This document shows positions 8,750 through 16,166 of a stretch of DNA of 64,000 nt, piece after piece (within the stretch, counting starts at the first letter, position 1; each line of letters starts with the position of its first letter). The notes beneath the pieces are model-generated. The model did not search any database, had not been told where the DNA came from, and saw only the letters and a list, made by a program, of their open reading frames with translations. Source of the stretch: UBA5336 sp039818165 (GTDB taxonomy: Bacteria; Pseudomonadota; Alphaproteobacteria; Caulobacterales; Hyphomonadaceae); NCBI GenBank assembly GCA_039818165.1, contig JBCBUL010000010.1, positions 25,829 through 89,828 of the forward strand, in the 5' to 3' direction. Both the position numbers and the translations under genes were made by a program.

Positions 8750-9247
8750 TCACTCTACGATTGGCACAATAAGGTTCACCCAGTAGCGCCAGCTGAATTG
8801 AACGTTTGGCGCCGGCGTCCCGTCAGGGTTCCATGAAAAGACGTCGAATTCGACATCAGCATCCAACAATCGCTGGCGCGCAGTGACAATGACCGGCTCG
8901 GCCGACATGGGTGTAGCTACAAAAGAATGGGGCAATTGATACGACGGCACAGTGGGCCTCGGCCCGCACAAATAGCTGCTCAGCCGCCACTGGATCTTGC
9001 CACTGCTAACAGTCTTCGACATGCCACAAATGTCCAGCGTTGATTGACTTGTGAAACACGACTCCCTCGGAGCCCCATCTCCGCCCAGTTCTGGATCCAC
9101 GACGACCGGAGTGCGATCGGTTTCATGCACCGTCACTTGATAGAGATTCTGGGACATGGCATCCCGTTCAACCAAGTTCAGAACACCAAGATTAGCGCCT
9201 ACTTGGTCCAACGCCTTGATTAACTGCTCTCGTTTTTTGCTTGTCAT
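8750..9247 (-). CDS. Hypothetical protein, orphan-like, AT-richer
   Basis: I do not recognise this 165-residue protein. There is no signal peptide or membrane segment. The first 60 residues look helical (MTSKKREQLIKALDQVGANLG), and the rest looks like beta strands with four Cys (CFT, DICGM, YLCGP) and a Trp-rich end (FSWNPDG, FSWRYWVNL). The start is uncertain: I prefer ATG 9247, preceded by a GGTGGGA stretch, over GTG 9328, which has no ribosome site. The base composition is visibly more AT-rich than the flanking ggt and phoH-type genes, consistent with recent acquisition. It lies alone on its strand, 116 bases downstream of the PhoH gene end, and converges with ggt. Confidence 0.6.
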   Translation of the reverse strand: MTSKKREQLIKALDQVGANLGVLNLVERDAMSQNLYQVTVHETDRTPVVVDPELGGDGAPRESCFTSQSTLDICGMSKTVSSGKIQWRLSSYLCGPRPTVPSYQLPHSFVATPMSAEPVIVTARQRLLDADVEFDVFSWNPDGTPAPNVQFSWRYWVNLIVPIVE

Positions 9248-9363
9248 TGATCCCACCCAAATATTGCAACGCGACAACGCATTTGCAGCATGTAAAAAGA
9301 GCGCATCTATCTGATACGCTCTTTCCACATTAGCATAAATACTATCGAATTTGAACGATAGAC

Positions 9364-10173
9364 CTAAAGCGTGCCCAGCATTTCTGCCACCAGCGGATGC
9401 CTCACAACGTCCTTGCCTTCCAGGCGGATGACGGCGACGTCGTCCATGGTCTCCAGCTTGTCGGCGATGGGGCCGAGGCCTGAGAGGCTGGGCAGAAGGT
9501 CGGTCTGGTTCGGGTCGCCCGTGATCACCATGGTCGAATGCCAGCCAAGCCGCGTGAGCAGCATTTTCAGCTGGGTGTAGGTGCAGTTCTGGGCCTCGTC
9601 GATGACCACGAAGGCATTGTTCAGCGTGCGCCCGCGCATGAAACCGATGGGAGCAATTTCAATTAGCCCCTCGCTCATCATGTGCTTGAGCTGCTGGGGC
9701 GAAAGACGATCTGACAGGGCGTCATAAAGCGGGCGCAGATACGGCGCGAGCTTGTCTTCCATGGCGCCGGGCAGGAAGCCGATCTGCTCACCCGCCTCCA
9801 CAGCAGGTCGCGAGAGAATGATCCGGTCGACTTTGCCTTTCTGCAGCGCCTCGACGGCCTTGCAGATGGCCAGATAGGTCTTGCCCGTACCGGCCGGACC
9901 AACGGCAGCAACGAGGGCCTGGCTGTCGAGCGCCTGGAGCAGCGCCGCCTGGTTTTCCGAGCGCGGCTTGATTGTCTTCTGGTAGCGCTGCTCGCGCTTG
10001 GGCGGCGCAGACGCGGCGGGCGCCCCTTTCTTGCCCCGGTCAGCATCATCTGGATGCCAACCACCATCAATCGCATAGAGCTCTGGCCCATTCGGGGCGG
10101 CGCCCTGGTCGAAGAAGCTCTCTTCGAAGGCGGCGTTGGCTTTCATGCGCTTGGTGGCAGTGCGTTTTCCCAT
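9364..10173 (-). CDS. PhoH family P-loop ATPase
   Basis: 269 residues. An approximately 70-residue polar, basic N-terminus precedes the PhoH ATPase core with Walker A GPAGTGKT (92-99), SRPAVEAGE with the PhoH-specific block, Walker B VVIDEAQN (189-196) and the sensor-like TGDPNQTDL. PhoH proteins are cytoplasmic RNA-associated ATPases of RecD/helicase-1-like fold whose exact role is unsettled. ATG 10173 is preceded by AAGGAG; an upstream open extension has no support. Thirty bases upstream of the start the minus strand carries a rho-independent terminator-like hairpin with seven T, hinting at attenuation (separate entry). This is the short PhoH form, not the PIN-fused one, and it is not next to ybeY, so it is not the YbeZ member. 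Confidence 0.88.
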   Translation of the reverse strand: MGKRTATKRMKANAAFEESFFDQGAAPNGPELYAIDGGWHPDDADRGKKGAPAASAPPKREQRYQKTIKPRSENQAALLQALDSQALVAAVGPAGTGKTYLAICKAVEALQKGKVDRIILSRPAVEAGEQIGFLPGAMEDKLAPYLRPLYDALSDRLSPQQLKHMMSEGLIEIAPIGFMRGRTLNNAFVVIDEAQNCTYTQLKMLLTRLGWHSTMVITGDPNQTDLLPSLSGLGPIADKLETMDDVAVIRLEGKDVVRHPLVAEMLGTL

Positions 10174-10202
10174 GGGGGTCTCCTTCTGGGGGCTACGGGC
10201 AC

Positions 10203-10233
10203 AAAAAAACCGCTGGCAAGGGCTGCGCAGCGG
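10203..10233 (-). terminator. Terminator-like hairpin in the phoH-type gene leader
   Basis: On the minus strand CCGCTG and CAGCGG (10210-10233) can pair around a 12-base loop and are followed directly by seven T residues (10209-10203). This is the form of an intrinsic terminator. It ends only 29 bases before the ATG of the PhoH gene, and no minus-strand gene lies upstream for more than a kilobase, so it either attenuates the phoH-type transcript or ends a short RNA made from 10234-10440. Confidence 0.5.
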
Positions 10234-10444
10234 CGGACGAAACTGGACAAGTAGGGAAAGCGAGGTACGCGTCGCCGGGCGGCGGACTGGCCATCCCAAA
10301 CCGGGGAGACGGCACGTATCTCAAGGTTCGATGGGGCATATGGCGCTTCTGCCACCCTCCTTCTCGAATCTATTTACGAGAACACCATAGCGGGGTTAAT
10401 CAAACCTTTCGCGACATTCCGCAGGCGTAATGAAAGGGCTCGTA

Positions 10445-10978
10445 ATGGCGATCTACAGCTTCGGAGACTTTCACCCCATTCTGCCAGACGACGGCATCTA
10501 TTGGGTCGCCGAGAACGCCACGGTGATCGGCAATGTGGAGCTGAAGACGGGCGCGAACATCTGGTATAATTGTGTCCTGCGTGGGGACCATTCGGCCCTG
10601 ATCAGCGTGGGCGAGAATTCCAACATTCAGGACGGTACGATCTGCCACGTGGATGAGGGCTGCCCGCTAACCATCGGCGCCGGCGTCACGGTCGGCCATA
10701 TGGCGATGCTCCATGGCTGCACAATCGGCGACAATTCCTTGATCGGGATCGGCGCGACCGTGCTGAACAACGCGAAGATCGGCTCCAACGTCATCATCGG
10801 CGCCCATGCGCTGATCCCCGAGGGCAAAGAGATCCCGGACAATTCTCTGGTCATGGGCGCGCCGGGCAAGGTGGTGAAGGAAATCAGCGATGTGCAGGCG
10901 CAGATTATCAAGATGAGCGCGCTGCACTATGTAGAAAATGCGCGCAAGCACCGAGAATTGGTAAAGCGCGCGGATTAA
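10445..10978 (+). CDS. Gamma-carbonic anhydrase family protein (YrdA/PaaY-like)
   Basis: 177 residues of left-handed beta-helix hexapeptide repeats. The three zinc-ligand histidines of the gamma class are present: His68 (CHVD), His85 (VGHMA) and His90 (LHGC), and the trimer salt-bridge residues Arg46 and Asp48 (VLRGDHS) are kept. It is therefore likely a homotrimeric metal enzyme of the CamH/YrdA branch; whether it hydrates CO2 or serves as a thioesterase-like accessory protein is open. I use ATG 10445 with AAAGGG upstream rather than the ATG at 10430, which has no ribosome site and adds five residues. It precedes the crotonase gene on the same strand with 75 bases between. Confidence 0.88.
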   Translation: MAIYSFGDFHPILPDDGIYWVAENATVIGNVELKTGANIWYNCVLRGDHSALISVGENSNIQDGTICHVDEGCPLTIGAGVTVGHMAMLHGCTIGDNSLIGIGATVLNNAKIGSNVIIGAHALIPEGKEIPDNSLVMGAPGKVVKEISDVQAQIIKMSALHYVENARKHRELVKRAD

Positions 10979-11053
10979 GGGGCTCCCCCAACGTCGCGGC
11001 TTGACGCCAGCCGTCCATCGGCCACCCTGCAAGCAAAACAGGGAGGCGCCGCC

Positions 11054-11833
11054 ATGGCCAGTCATGAATTTGCTAACGTCACCACCGAAGACCATACGCT
11101 GATCGTCGAAATCAATCGGCCGGAAAAGATGAATGCGCTGCATCCGCCGGCCAATAAGGAACTCGGTGAGATCTTCGACGAATTCGCCGCCAATCCCGAC
11201 TTCTGGATCGCAATTATCACCGGCGCCGGGGACTGGGCGTTCAGCGCGGGCAATGACCTGCGCTACCAGGCCGAAGGGGGCGACATGTTCGCCGTGCCGA
11301 GCGGATTTGGCGGGCTGACCAGCCGGTATGCCCTCAACAAGCCAGTTATCGCTGCCGTGAACGGTGTGGCCATGGGCGGGGGCTTCGAGATTGCCTTGGC
11401 CTGCGACCTGATCATCGCCGCTGACACAGCCCGCTTCGCCCTGCCCGAGCCAAAGGTCGGCTTGGCGGCCCTCGCCGGAGGCCTGCACCGCCTGCCGCGC
11501 CAGATCGGGCTGAAACGCGCCATGGGCATGATCATGACCGGCCGCCACGTCATGGCGGAAGAAGGCAAGGAGCTGGGCTTTGTGAATGAGGTCGTGCCGC
11601 AAGGCGAATTGATGGATGCAGCGCGCAAATGGGCGGGCATGATCGCCGAGTGCAGTCCGATGTCGATCCGCGCCTCGAAACAGGCCGTGATGGGAGGTCT
11701 GGATGTGGCGAACTACAAAGACGCTTTTGAAACGCGCTTCCCGGCGGTGTCGGATCTGTTCAAGTCGGCTGATTTCATCGAAGGTCCGCGCGCCTTTGCG
11801 GAAAAGCGCAAGCCGAATTGGACAGGCAGCTAA
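11054..11833 (+). CDS. Enoyl-CoA hydratase/isomerase family (crotonase, CaiD-like)
   Basis: 259 residues with the crotonase core: FSAGNDL (first oxyanion-hole segment, 63-69), MGGGFEIALACDL (107-119) with Glu112, and LPEPKVG (130-136) with Glu132. The two glutamates correspond to the pair used for hydration in enoyl-CoA hydratase. The LPEPKVGL block resembles carnitinyl-CoA dehydratase-like members, so the substrate may be a branched or polar acyl-CoA rather than a straight-chain enoyl-CoA. GGGAGG precedes the ATG. The gene stops three bases before the convergent PilZ gene ends. The residue pattern makes the family certain and the substrate unknown. Confidence 0.88.
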   Translation: MASHEFANVTTEDHTLIVEINRPEKMNALHPPANKELGEIFDEFAANPDFWIAIITGAGDWAFSAGNDLRYQAEGGDMFAVPSGFGGLTSRYALNKPVIAAVNGVAMGGGFEIALACDLIIAADTARFALPEPKVGLAALAGGLHRLPRQIGLKRAMGMIMTGRHVMAEEGKELGFVNEVVPQGELMDAARKWAGMIAECSPMSIRASKQAVMGGLDVANYKDAFETRFPAVSDLFKSADFIEGPRAFAEKRKPNWTGS

Positions 11834-11836
11834 CCC

Positions 11837-12430
11837 CTATTTCGCTTCGGCTTCCCTCATGAAACGGATACCGAAGCTGCGGCCCTCACTACGCACCACT
11901 TTGCCCCGGAGATTGCCGGTGCTGACGATTTCGCCGACGGCCGGTGCACGGCTAAGCGCTTCAAAGCCAGCCCCTGTCAGGGAAATGTCCACTACGCGGC
12001 AGTTCAGGACCCCGCCACTGTCCAGCTTCAGCTGAGCAGGACCACCTGCCTTGTAGCGGGGATGCTGGCGTTCATCGCTGAGGCCCAGCGGGTCCTTGTT
12101 GATCAGCCAGATGAGCTGATCAGCAAGCTTGTCGCGTTTGCGGGTCGTCAGCGAAAACTGCACCAGAAAACCGCGATTGAGGACGCGTGTAACCTCTCCG
12201 GTCACACGGCCCAAACCATCGAAATAGCAAACAATCTGGCTGCCCTGCTGCGGCAGGTCATTTGCGCGGATCTGGGCCGACTGGCTGGACATCGCGACGG
12301 ATACGATCCGGTGCTCTTCGCCCTTGGAATCCAGGAACCGACCGGGAAGCTGGATCGGCAGGCGTTGGTCTGTTTGCGCGGTGCTCACAGATTTGTTTTT
12401 GGAGGGCATATGCGTTTGGACAGCAGTCAT
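11837..12430 (-). CDS. Tandem PilZ domain protein
   Basis: 197 residues. The second half is a canonical PilZ domain: RQHPR (121-125) fits RxxxR and DISLTG (148-153) fits [DN]xSxxG, the two c-di-GMP-contacting motifs. The first half (about 22-110) has the spacing of a second, degenerate PilZ barrel in which both motifs are lost, so it is probably structural. It should sense cyclic di-GMP and act on motility, surface polysaccharide or cell-cycle targets; no output domain is attached. The start is taken as ATG 12430; an ATG at 12409 (MPSKNKS) is the alternative. The long open frame further upstream runs into the divergent GMC gene and is not coding. Confidence 0.82.
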   Translation of the reverse strand: MTAVQTHMPSKNKSVSTAQTDQRLPIQLPGRFLDSKGEEHRIVSVAMSSQSAQIRANDLPQQGSQIVCYFDGLGRVTGEVTRVLNRGFLVQFSLTTRKRDKLADQLIWLINKDPLGLSDERQHPRYKAGGPAQLKLDSGGVLNCRVVDISLTGAGFEALSRAPAVGEIVSTGNLRGKVVRSEGRSFGIRFMREAEAK

Positions 12431-12577
12431 CGTTTTCTCGAAGGTTCCTTCTCTATTCACGGTCCGCGCACACGCAACTCGACAACCTATGCCTGAAATT
12501 GCTTCACAAATGGTTGCTCGCCATGGGCGCGTTGGGCCAAGGTGCGCAAAAACACAAATCAGACTTGGGAACGCGCC

Positions 12578-14209
12578 ATGCGGGAATTCGACTATGTGAT
12601 TGTGGGTGCAGGCAGCGCAGGCTGCGTGTTGGCCAACCGGCTGAGCAGCGATCCGTCCGTTTCGGTTTGCCTGATTGAGGCGGGCAAAAAAGATACGGCG
12701 CTCACCGTGCGCATGCCCGCAGCGGTCGGGACGCTGATCAAGGATGAGAATGATTACAATTGGGGTTTCTACACCGCGCCCCAGGACCATCTGAACGGGC
12801 GAAAGCTCTGGTGGCCCCGCGGGCGTGGCTGGGGCGGGTCGTCCTCGATCAACGGAATGATCTACATTCGCGGCCACGCGCGCGACTATGACCAATGGCG
12901 CCAGATGGGCCTGACGGGATGGGGCTTTTCGGATGTCCTCCCCTATTTCAAACGCTCGGAAGGCCATGAGGGTGGCGAGACCGACTTCCATGGCGGTGAC
13001 GGGCCCCTGAAAGTGTCCGAAAGCCCCATCGACAGCCCTCTCTACGAGGCCTTTATGGCGGCTGGCGAGGCGGCAGGTCACCCGGTAACGCCCGATTTCA
13101 ACGGGGCGCAACAGGAGGGCATGGGGCCCTACCAACGCACCATCCATGGCGGCGAGCGCTGGAGCGCGTCCTTCGGCTATCTTCGCCCAATCGCGGATAC
13201 CAGAGACAACCTGACCATCATCTCAACGGGCCTAGTGACCAAAATCCGCACCGAAGGCACCCGTGCCGTGGGCTTTGATCTTGTAGAAGGCAAGGGCAAG
13301 ACCGCCTCCAGCGTCTCGGCGCGAAAAGAAGTGCTGATTTGCGCCGGCGCCGTGCAATCGCCGCAGCTTCTGATGCTGTCCGGAATTGGCCCCCAAGCGG
13401 AACTTGCGCGCCACGGCATTGAAACCGTTCTGGATGTGCCCGGGATCGGCGCAAACCTGCAGGACCACCTCGATGTGGTCGTCGTGAATGAGATGACCCA
13501 GAACCTCTCGGCCTATTCCACCCAGGCCGGGCTGAAACGCTACATCGTTGGTCTGCAGTATCTGTTCACAAAGGCCGGCCCCGGCGCGGACAATTTCCTC
13601 CAGGCTGGCGCCTTCCTGAAGTCGCGCGAAGGCCTTGATCGTCCGGATTTGCAGCTCCATTTCGTGAATGCCGGCATGATTGACCATGGCCGCACCGAAG
13701 TGAACCAGGACGCATTCACCGTGCATGCCTGCCAGTTGCGGCCAGAAAGCCGGGGCACGATTACACTGCGCTCTGCCGACCCGTTCGACGCGCCGTTGAT
13801 TGACCCGAACTATCTGGCCACTGAGGAAGACAAGCGATCCCTGCGCGAGAGCGTAAAGATGTGCCGCGAGATCTTCGCTCAATCGGCTTTCGATCCCTAT
13901 CGCGGACCGGAAATGGTCCCCGGCGCCGGTGTGCAGAGCGACGATGAGATTGATGCCTACATTCGCGAGACAGGCGAGACGATCTATCACCCCGTAGGCA
14001 CTGTTGCCATGGGAGCGGGCGACGACGCTCCACTAGATGGAGAGCTCCGCGTGCGGGGCATGGAAGGACTGCGCGTCGTGGACGCGTCGGTCATGCCGAC
14101 CCTGATCGGCGGAAACACAAATGCGCCCACCATCATGATCGCCGAGAAGGCCGCCGATATGATCCTGGGCAACGCCCCGGCAGACGCAGTGGAACTGGAA
14201 GTCGCCTAG
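12578..14209 (+). CDS. GMC family FAD-dependent oxidoreductase (choline/alcohol dehydrogenase-like)
   Basis: 543 residues. The FAD dinucleotide motif GAGSAG is at residues 10-15, the GMC signature 1 appears as GRGWGGSSSINGMIYIRG, and signature 2 as GAVQSPQLLMLSGIGP. The active-site base His471 (in YHPVGTVAMG) and Asn515 (in GGNTNAPT) are in place. Such enzymes oxidise primary alcohols or choline with FAD, passing electrons to the respiratory chain or a carrier. There is no signal peptide, so it acts in the cytoplasm. GGGA seven bases upstream supports ATG 12578; an upstream ATG at 12542 is less likely. It is divergent from the PilZ gene. The alcohol substrate cannot be determined. Confidence 0.9.
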   Translation: MREFDYVIVGAGSAGCVLANRLSSDPSVSVCLIEAGKKDTALTVRMPAAVGTLIKDENDYNWGFYTAPQDHLNGRKLWWPRGRGWGGSSSINGMIYIRGHARDYDQWRQMGLTGWGFSDVLPYFKRSEGHEGGETDFHGGDGPLKVSESPIDSPLYEAFMAAGEAAGHPVTPDFNGAQQEGMGPYQRTIHGGERWSASFGYLRPIADTRDNLTIISTGLVTKIRTEGTRAVGFDLVEGKGKTASSVSARKEVLICAGAVQSPQLLMLSGIGPQAELARHGIETVLDVPGIGANLQDHLDVVVVNEMTQNLSAYSTQAGLKRYIVGLQYLFTKAGPGADNFLQAGAFLKSREGLDRPDLQLHFVNAGMIDHGRTEVNQDAFTVHACQLRPESRGTITLRSADPFDAPLIDPNYLATEEDKRSLRESVKMCREIFAQSAFDPYRGPEMVPGAGVQSDDEIDAYIRETGETIYHPVGTVAMGAGDDAPLDGELRVRGMEGLRVVDASVMPTLIGGNTNAPTIMIAEKAADMILGNAPADAVELEVA

Positions 14210-14228
14210 GCTCTCGCTCGTGGGCAGT

Positions 14229-14260
14229 AAAAAAGGCGCAGTCGAACTACCGACCGCGCC
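14229..14260 (-). terminator. Intrinsic terminator for the M48 protease pair
   Basis: A hairpin with ten-base arms (14235-14244 and 14251-14260, one mismatch) and a six-base loop is followed on the minus strand by six T. It lies 34 bases beyond the stop of the M48 gene and between two convergent genes, so it ends the protease transcript. Confidence 0.8.
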
Positions 14261-14293
14261 TCCTTCAACTCGAATACAGGACGATGCTGCCCC

Positions 14294-15130
14294 CTAAATC
14301 AACGCGTACCCGTTGGCGTTGATATAACCAACCAGTGCGTTGGCTCGGTTTCCAGGCTCTGGGTGGGTTGAGTTGAACTCAGGTGGGCGCTGTCCGCTGG
14401 ACTTCGCGTCCATCAATTCCCAGAGCCGAATGGACTGGCGAACATCATACCCGGCGCGGTGCATGTAATCGACACCTGCGCGGTCCGCCTCATATTCGTT
14501 CTGGCGCGAGTAGGGCAGGATGACGCCAAACTGCATCGCGGCTCCACCCAGCGCCGTAATCAAGTTCCCATACTGGGAAAGCTCTTCAGATTGCGTAACA
14601 GCGACTTGTCCTGCCACGAGGGCGGCTTGTGCAAGCACCGTTCGCGTCATGCGCCGGCCCGCATGGTTGTACACCGAATGGCCTATTTCGTGGCCCAGAA
14701 CTGTTGAGAGTTGGTCATCATTCTCGGCCAGTTCCAGCATGCCCCGATAAACACCGACGCGATTGCCGGGCATAACGAAAGCATTCACATCGTCGGTGTC
14801 GAAGACAGCCACATCCCATTGCTCATTTGCTTTTGGGGATGACTGGACTGTGCGGTTCCAAGTCCGCATGACCTGTTCGCGCACCCTGGAATTGGACGTC
14901 TGAGGCGTTTGCGCCTTCATATCGCTCCACGCCGTTGCCGCCATTTGGCCGATTTGCGCATCTGAGAAAAAGTTCAACTCCTGCTCACCGGTGTATGGAT
15001 TTGTTGAGCACCCAGACACGATCGGGACAACGCTGCCCGCAGCGAGACCGCAAATAATCTCACGCCGTGATAGTTCGATTTTCGGCGCCCTCTCCAGATG
15101 GCGACCATCTACCTTAATCTTCTCAACCAT
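14294..15130 (-). CDS. M48-family metalloprotease, Tat/lipoprotein-type (copy 2 of a tandem pair)
   Basis: 278 residues. The zinc motif HEIGH (147-151) and a downstream third ligand in EYEAD (Glu214) mark an M48 peptidase of the periplasmic LoiP/BepA-like kind. The N-terminus is unusual: a 20-residue cytoplasmic-looking lead, a twin-arginine motif SRREII (21-26), a hydrophobic stretch, and a lipobox ending at Cys41 (VSGC). That suggests export as a folded zinc protein by the Tat pathway followed by lipidation. AGAGGAG fixes the start. It lies 58 bases downstream of a paralogue of the same length and residue spacing, so the two form an operon. It probably clears misfolded outer-membrane or envelope proteins. 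Confidence 0.87.
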   Translation of the reverse strand: MVEKIKVDGRHLERAPKIELSRREIICGLAAGSVVPIVSGCSTNPYTGEQELNFFSDAQIGQMAATAWSDMKAQTPQTSNSRVREQVMRTWNRTVQSSPKANEQWDVAVFDTDDVNAFVMPGNRVGVYRGMLELAENDDQLSTVLGHEIGHSVYNHAGRRMTRTVLAQAALVAGQVAVTQSEELSQYGNLITALGGAAMQFGVILPYSRQNEYEADRAGVDYMHRAGYDVRQSIRLWELMDAKSSGQRPPEFNSTHPEPGNRANALVGYINANGYALI

Positions 15131-15188
15131 TGTCAGACTCCTCTCTTGTCCTTCAACACCCACCATAGTCGGAACTTCGCATTAGCTC

Positions 15189-16025
15189 TTAGATTAGCGC
15201 ATACCCTCTGGCGTTGATGTAACGCGTCAACTCATCGGCGCGACGGGAGGGGTCTGGGTGCGTGGACATAAACTCCGGTGGGCGTTGCCCCGAAGACTTT
15301 GCATCCATCACCTGCCAAAGCCGCACAGACTGGGTCACATCATACCCCGCAGTGTGCATGTAATCGACGCCGGCTTTGTCGGCTTCGAGTTCACTCTCAC
15401 GCGAATAGGGCAAGATGACACCAAACTGAACCGCAGCGCCGCCGAGCGCCGTGATCAAGCCGCCATATTGGCTGAGCTCTTCGGACTGGGTCACGGCAAC
15501 CTGTCCTGCGACCAGTGCGGCCTGGGCGAGCACGGCGCGGCTCATACGCCGGCCTGCGTGATTGTAGACGGCATGGCCCACTTCATGGCCGAGAACGGCG
15601 CTGAGTTGGTCTTCGTTTTCCGATAGCTCCACCATTCCGCGGAACACACCAACCCGGTTCCCTGGCATGACGAAAGCGTTCACATCATCCGTGTCAAACA
15701 CCGCCACGTCCCACTGTTCACCGGCCTTCGGTGTGACGCGTTCAACACGTGACCACGTCCGCATCACCTTGTTTCGCAGTTCTGGATTGGACGTTTGCGG
15801 CGTCTGCGCCTTCATATCACTCCAGGCCGTGGCGGCCATCTGGCCGATCTGCGCATCGGAAAAGAAATTCAGTTCCTGCTCGCCCGTGTAAGGATTTGTC
15901 GTGCAGCTGGAAACCAACGGAAATACTGTTCCTGCAGCCAGGCCGCAGATGATTCCGCGCCGGGAGAGGTTGATTTTCGGCGCGTCCCGCAAAAGTTCGC
16001 CATCGAACTTGAATGTGTCGGTCAT
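15189..16025 (-). CDS. M48-family metalloprotease, Tat/lipoprotein-type (copy 1 of a tandem pair)
   Basis: 278 residues, the same length as the next gene and clearly its duplicate: the Tat motif SRRGII is again at 21-26, the lipidation Cys at 41, and HEVGH at the same position, while the first 20 residues and the 80-110 stretch have diverged. The two probably arose by tandem duplication and both keep all zinc ligands, so neither is a pseudogene. CAGGAG supports ATG 16025. A 24-base imperfect palindrome lies 60-83 bases upstream and is the likely control site of the pair. As with copy 2, the expected role is envelope protein quality control; why two nearly identical enzymes are kept is unclear. 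Confidence 0.87.
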   Translation of the reverse strand: MTDTFKFDGELLRDAPKINLSRRGIICGLAAGTVFPLVSSCTTNPYTGEQELNFFSDAQIGQMAATAWSDMKAQTPQTSNPELRNKVMRTWSRVERVTPKAGEQWDVAVFDTDDVNAFVMPGNRVGVFRGMVELSENEDQLSAVLGHEVGHAVYNHAGRRMSRAVLAQAALVAGQVAVTQSEELSQYGGLITALGGAAVQFGVILPYSRESELEADKAGVDYMHTAGYDVTQSVRLWQVMDAKSSGQRPPEFMSTHPDPSRRADELTRYINARGYALI

Positions 16026-16084
16026 CGCCAGCACTCCTGTATTTCATGCTCCACGTTAACCCTCTGATCGGGTTTACGAAAGGG

Positions 16085-16108
16085 GGTCACAGTGATGTCA
16101 CTGTAACC
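16085..16108. promoter_or_regulatory. 24-bp palindrome upstream of the M48 protease operon
   Basis: ACAGTGA-TG-TCACTGT is a perfect inverted repeat (16089-16104), extended by GGT/ACC on the outside with one mismatch. It is 60-83 bases before the first protease ATG, the position of an operator. It has no T-run on the minus strand, so I do not read it as the terminator of the preceding coiled-coil gene. Confidence 0.5.
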
Positions 16109-16166
16109 TCAATGGCAGGTATGGCTTGAACCGGGCGTGAATGCCCAATCGCTGGCTGCTTACGCC

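Noticed and set aside
9248..9328. N-terminal extension of the orphan gene to GTG 9328
   Set aside because: No ribosome site precedes GTG; the internal ATG 9247 has a purine-rich stretch, although the choice is not certain.
10143..10355. A 70-codon leader peptide frame upstream of the phoH-type gene
   Set aside because: AAGGAGG abuts the GTG without proper spacing, the frame overlaps the PhoH start in another frame and shows no coding pattern; the terminator hairpin is the better signal.
16085..16108. Terminator for the coiled-coil gene ending at 16167
   Set aside because: The stem has no T-run on the minus strand and is 60 bases beyond the stop; its place relative to the protease start fits an operator better.
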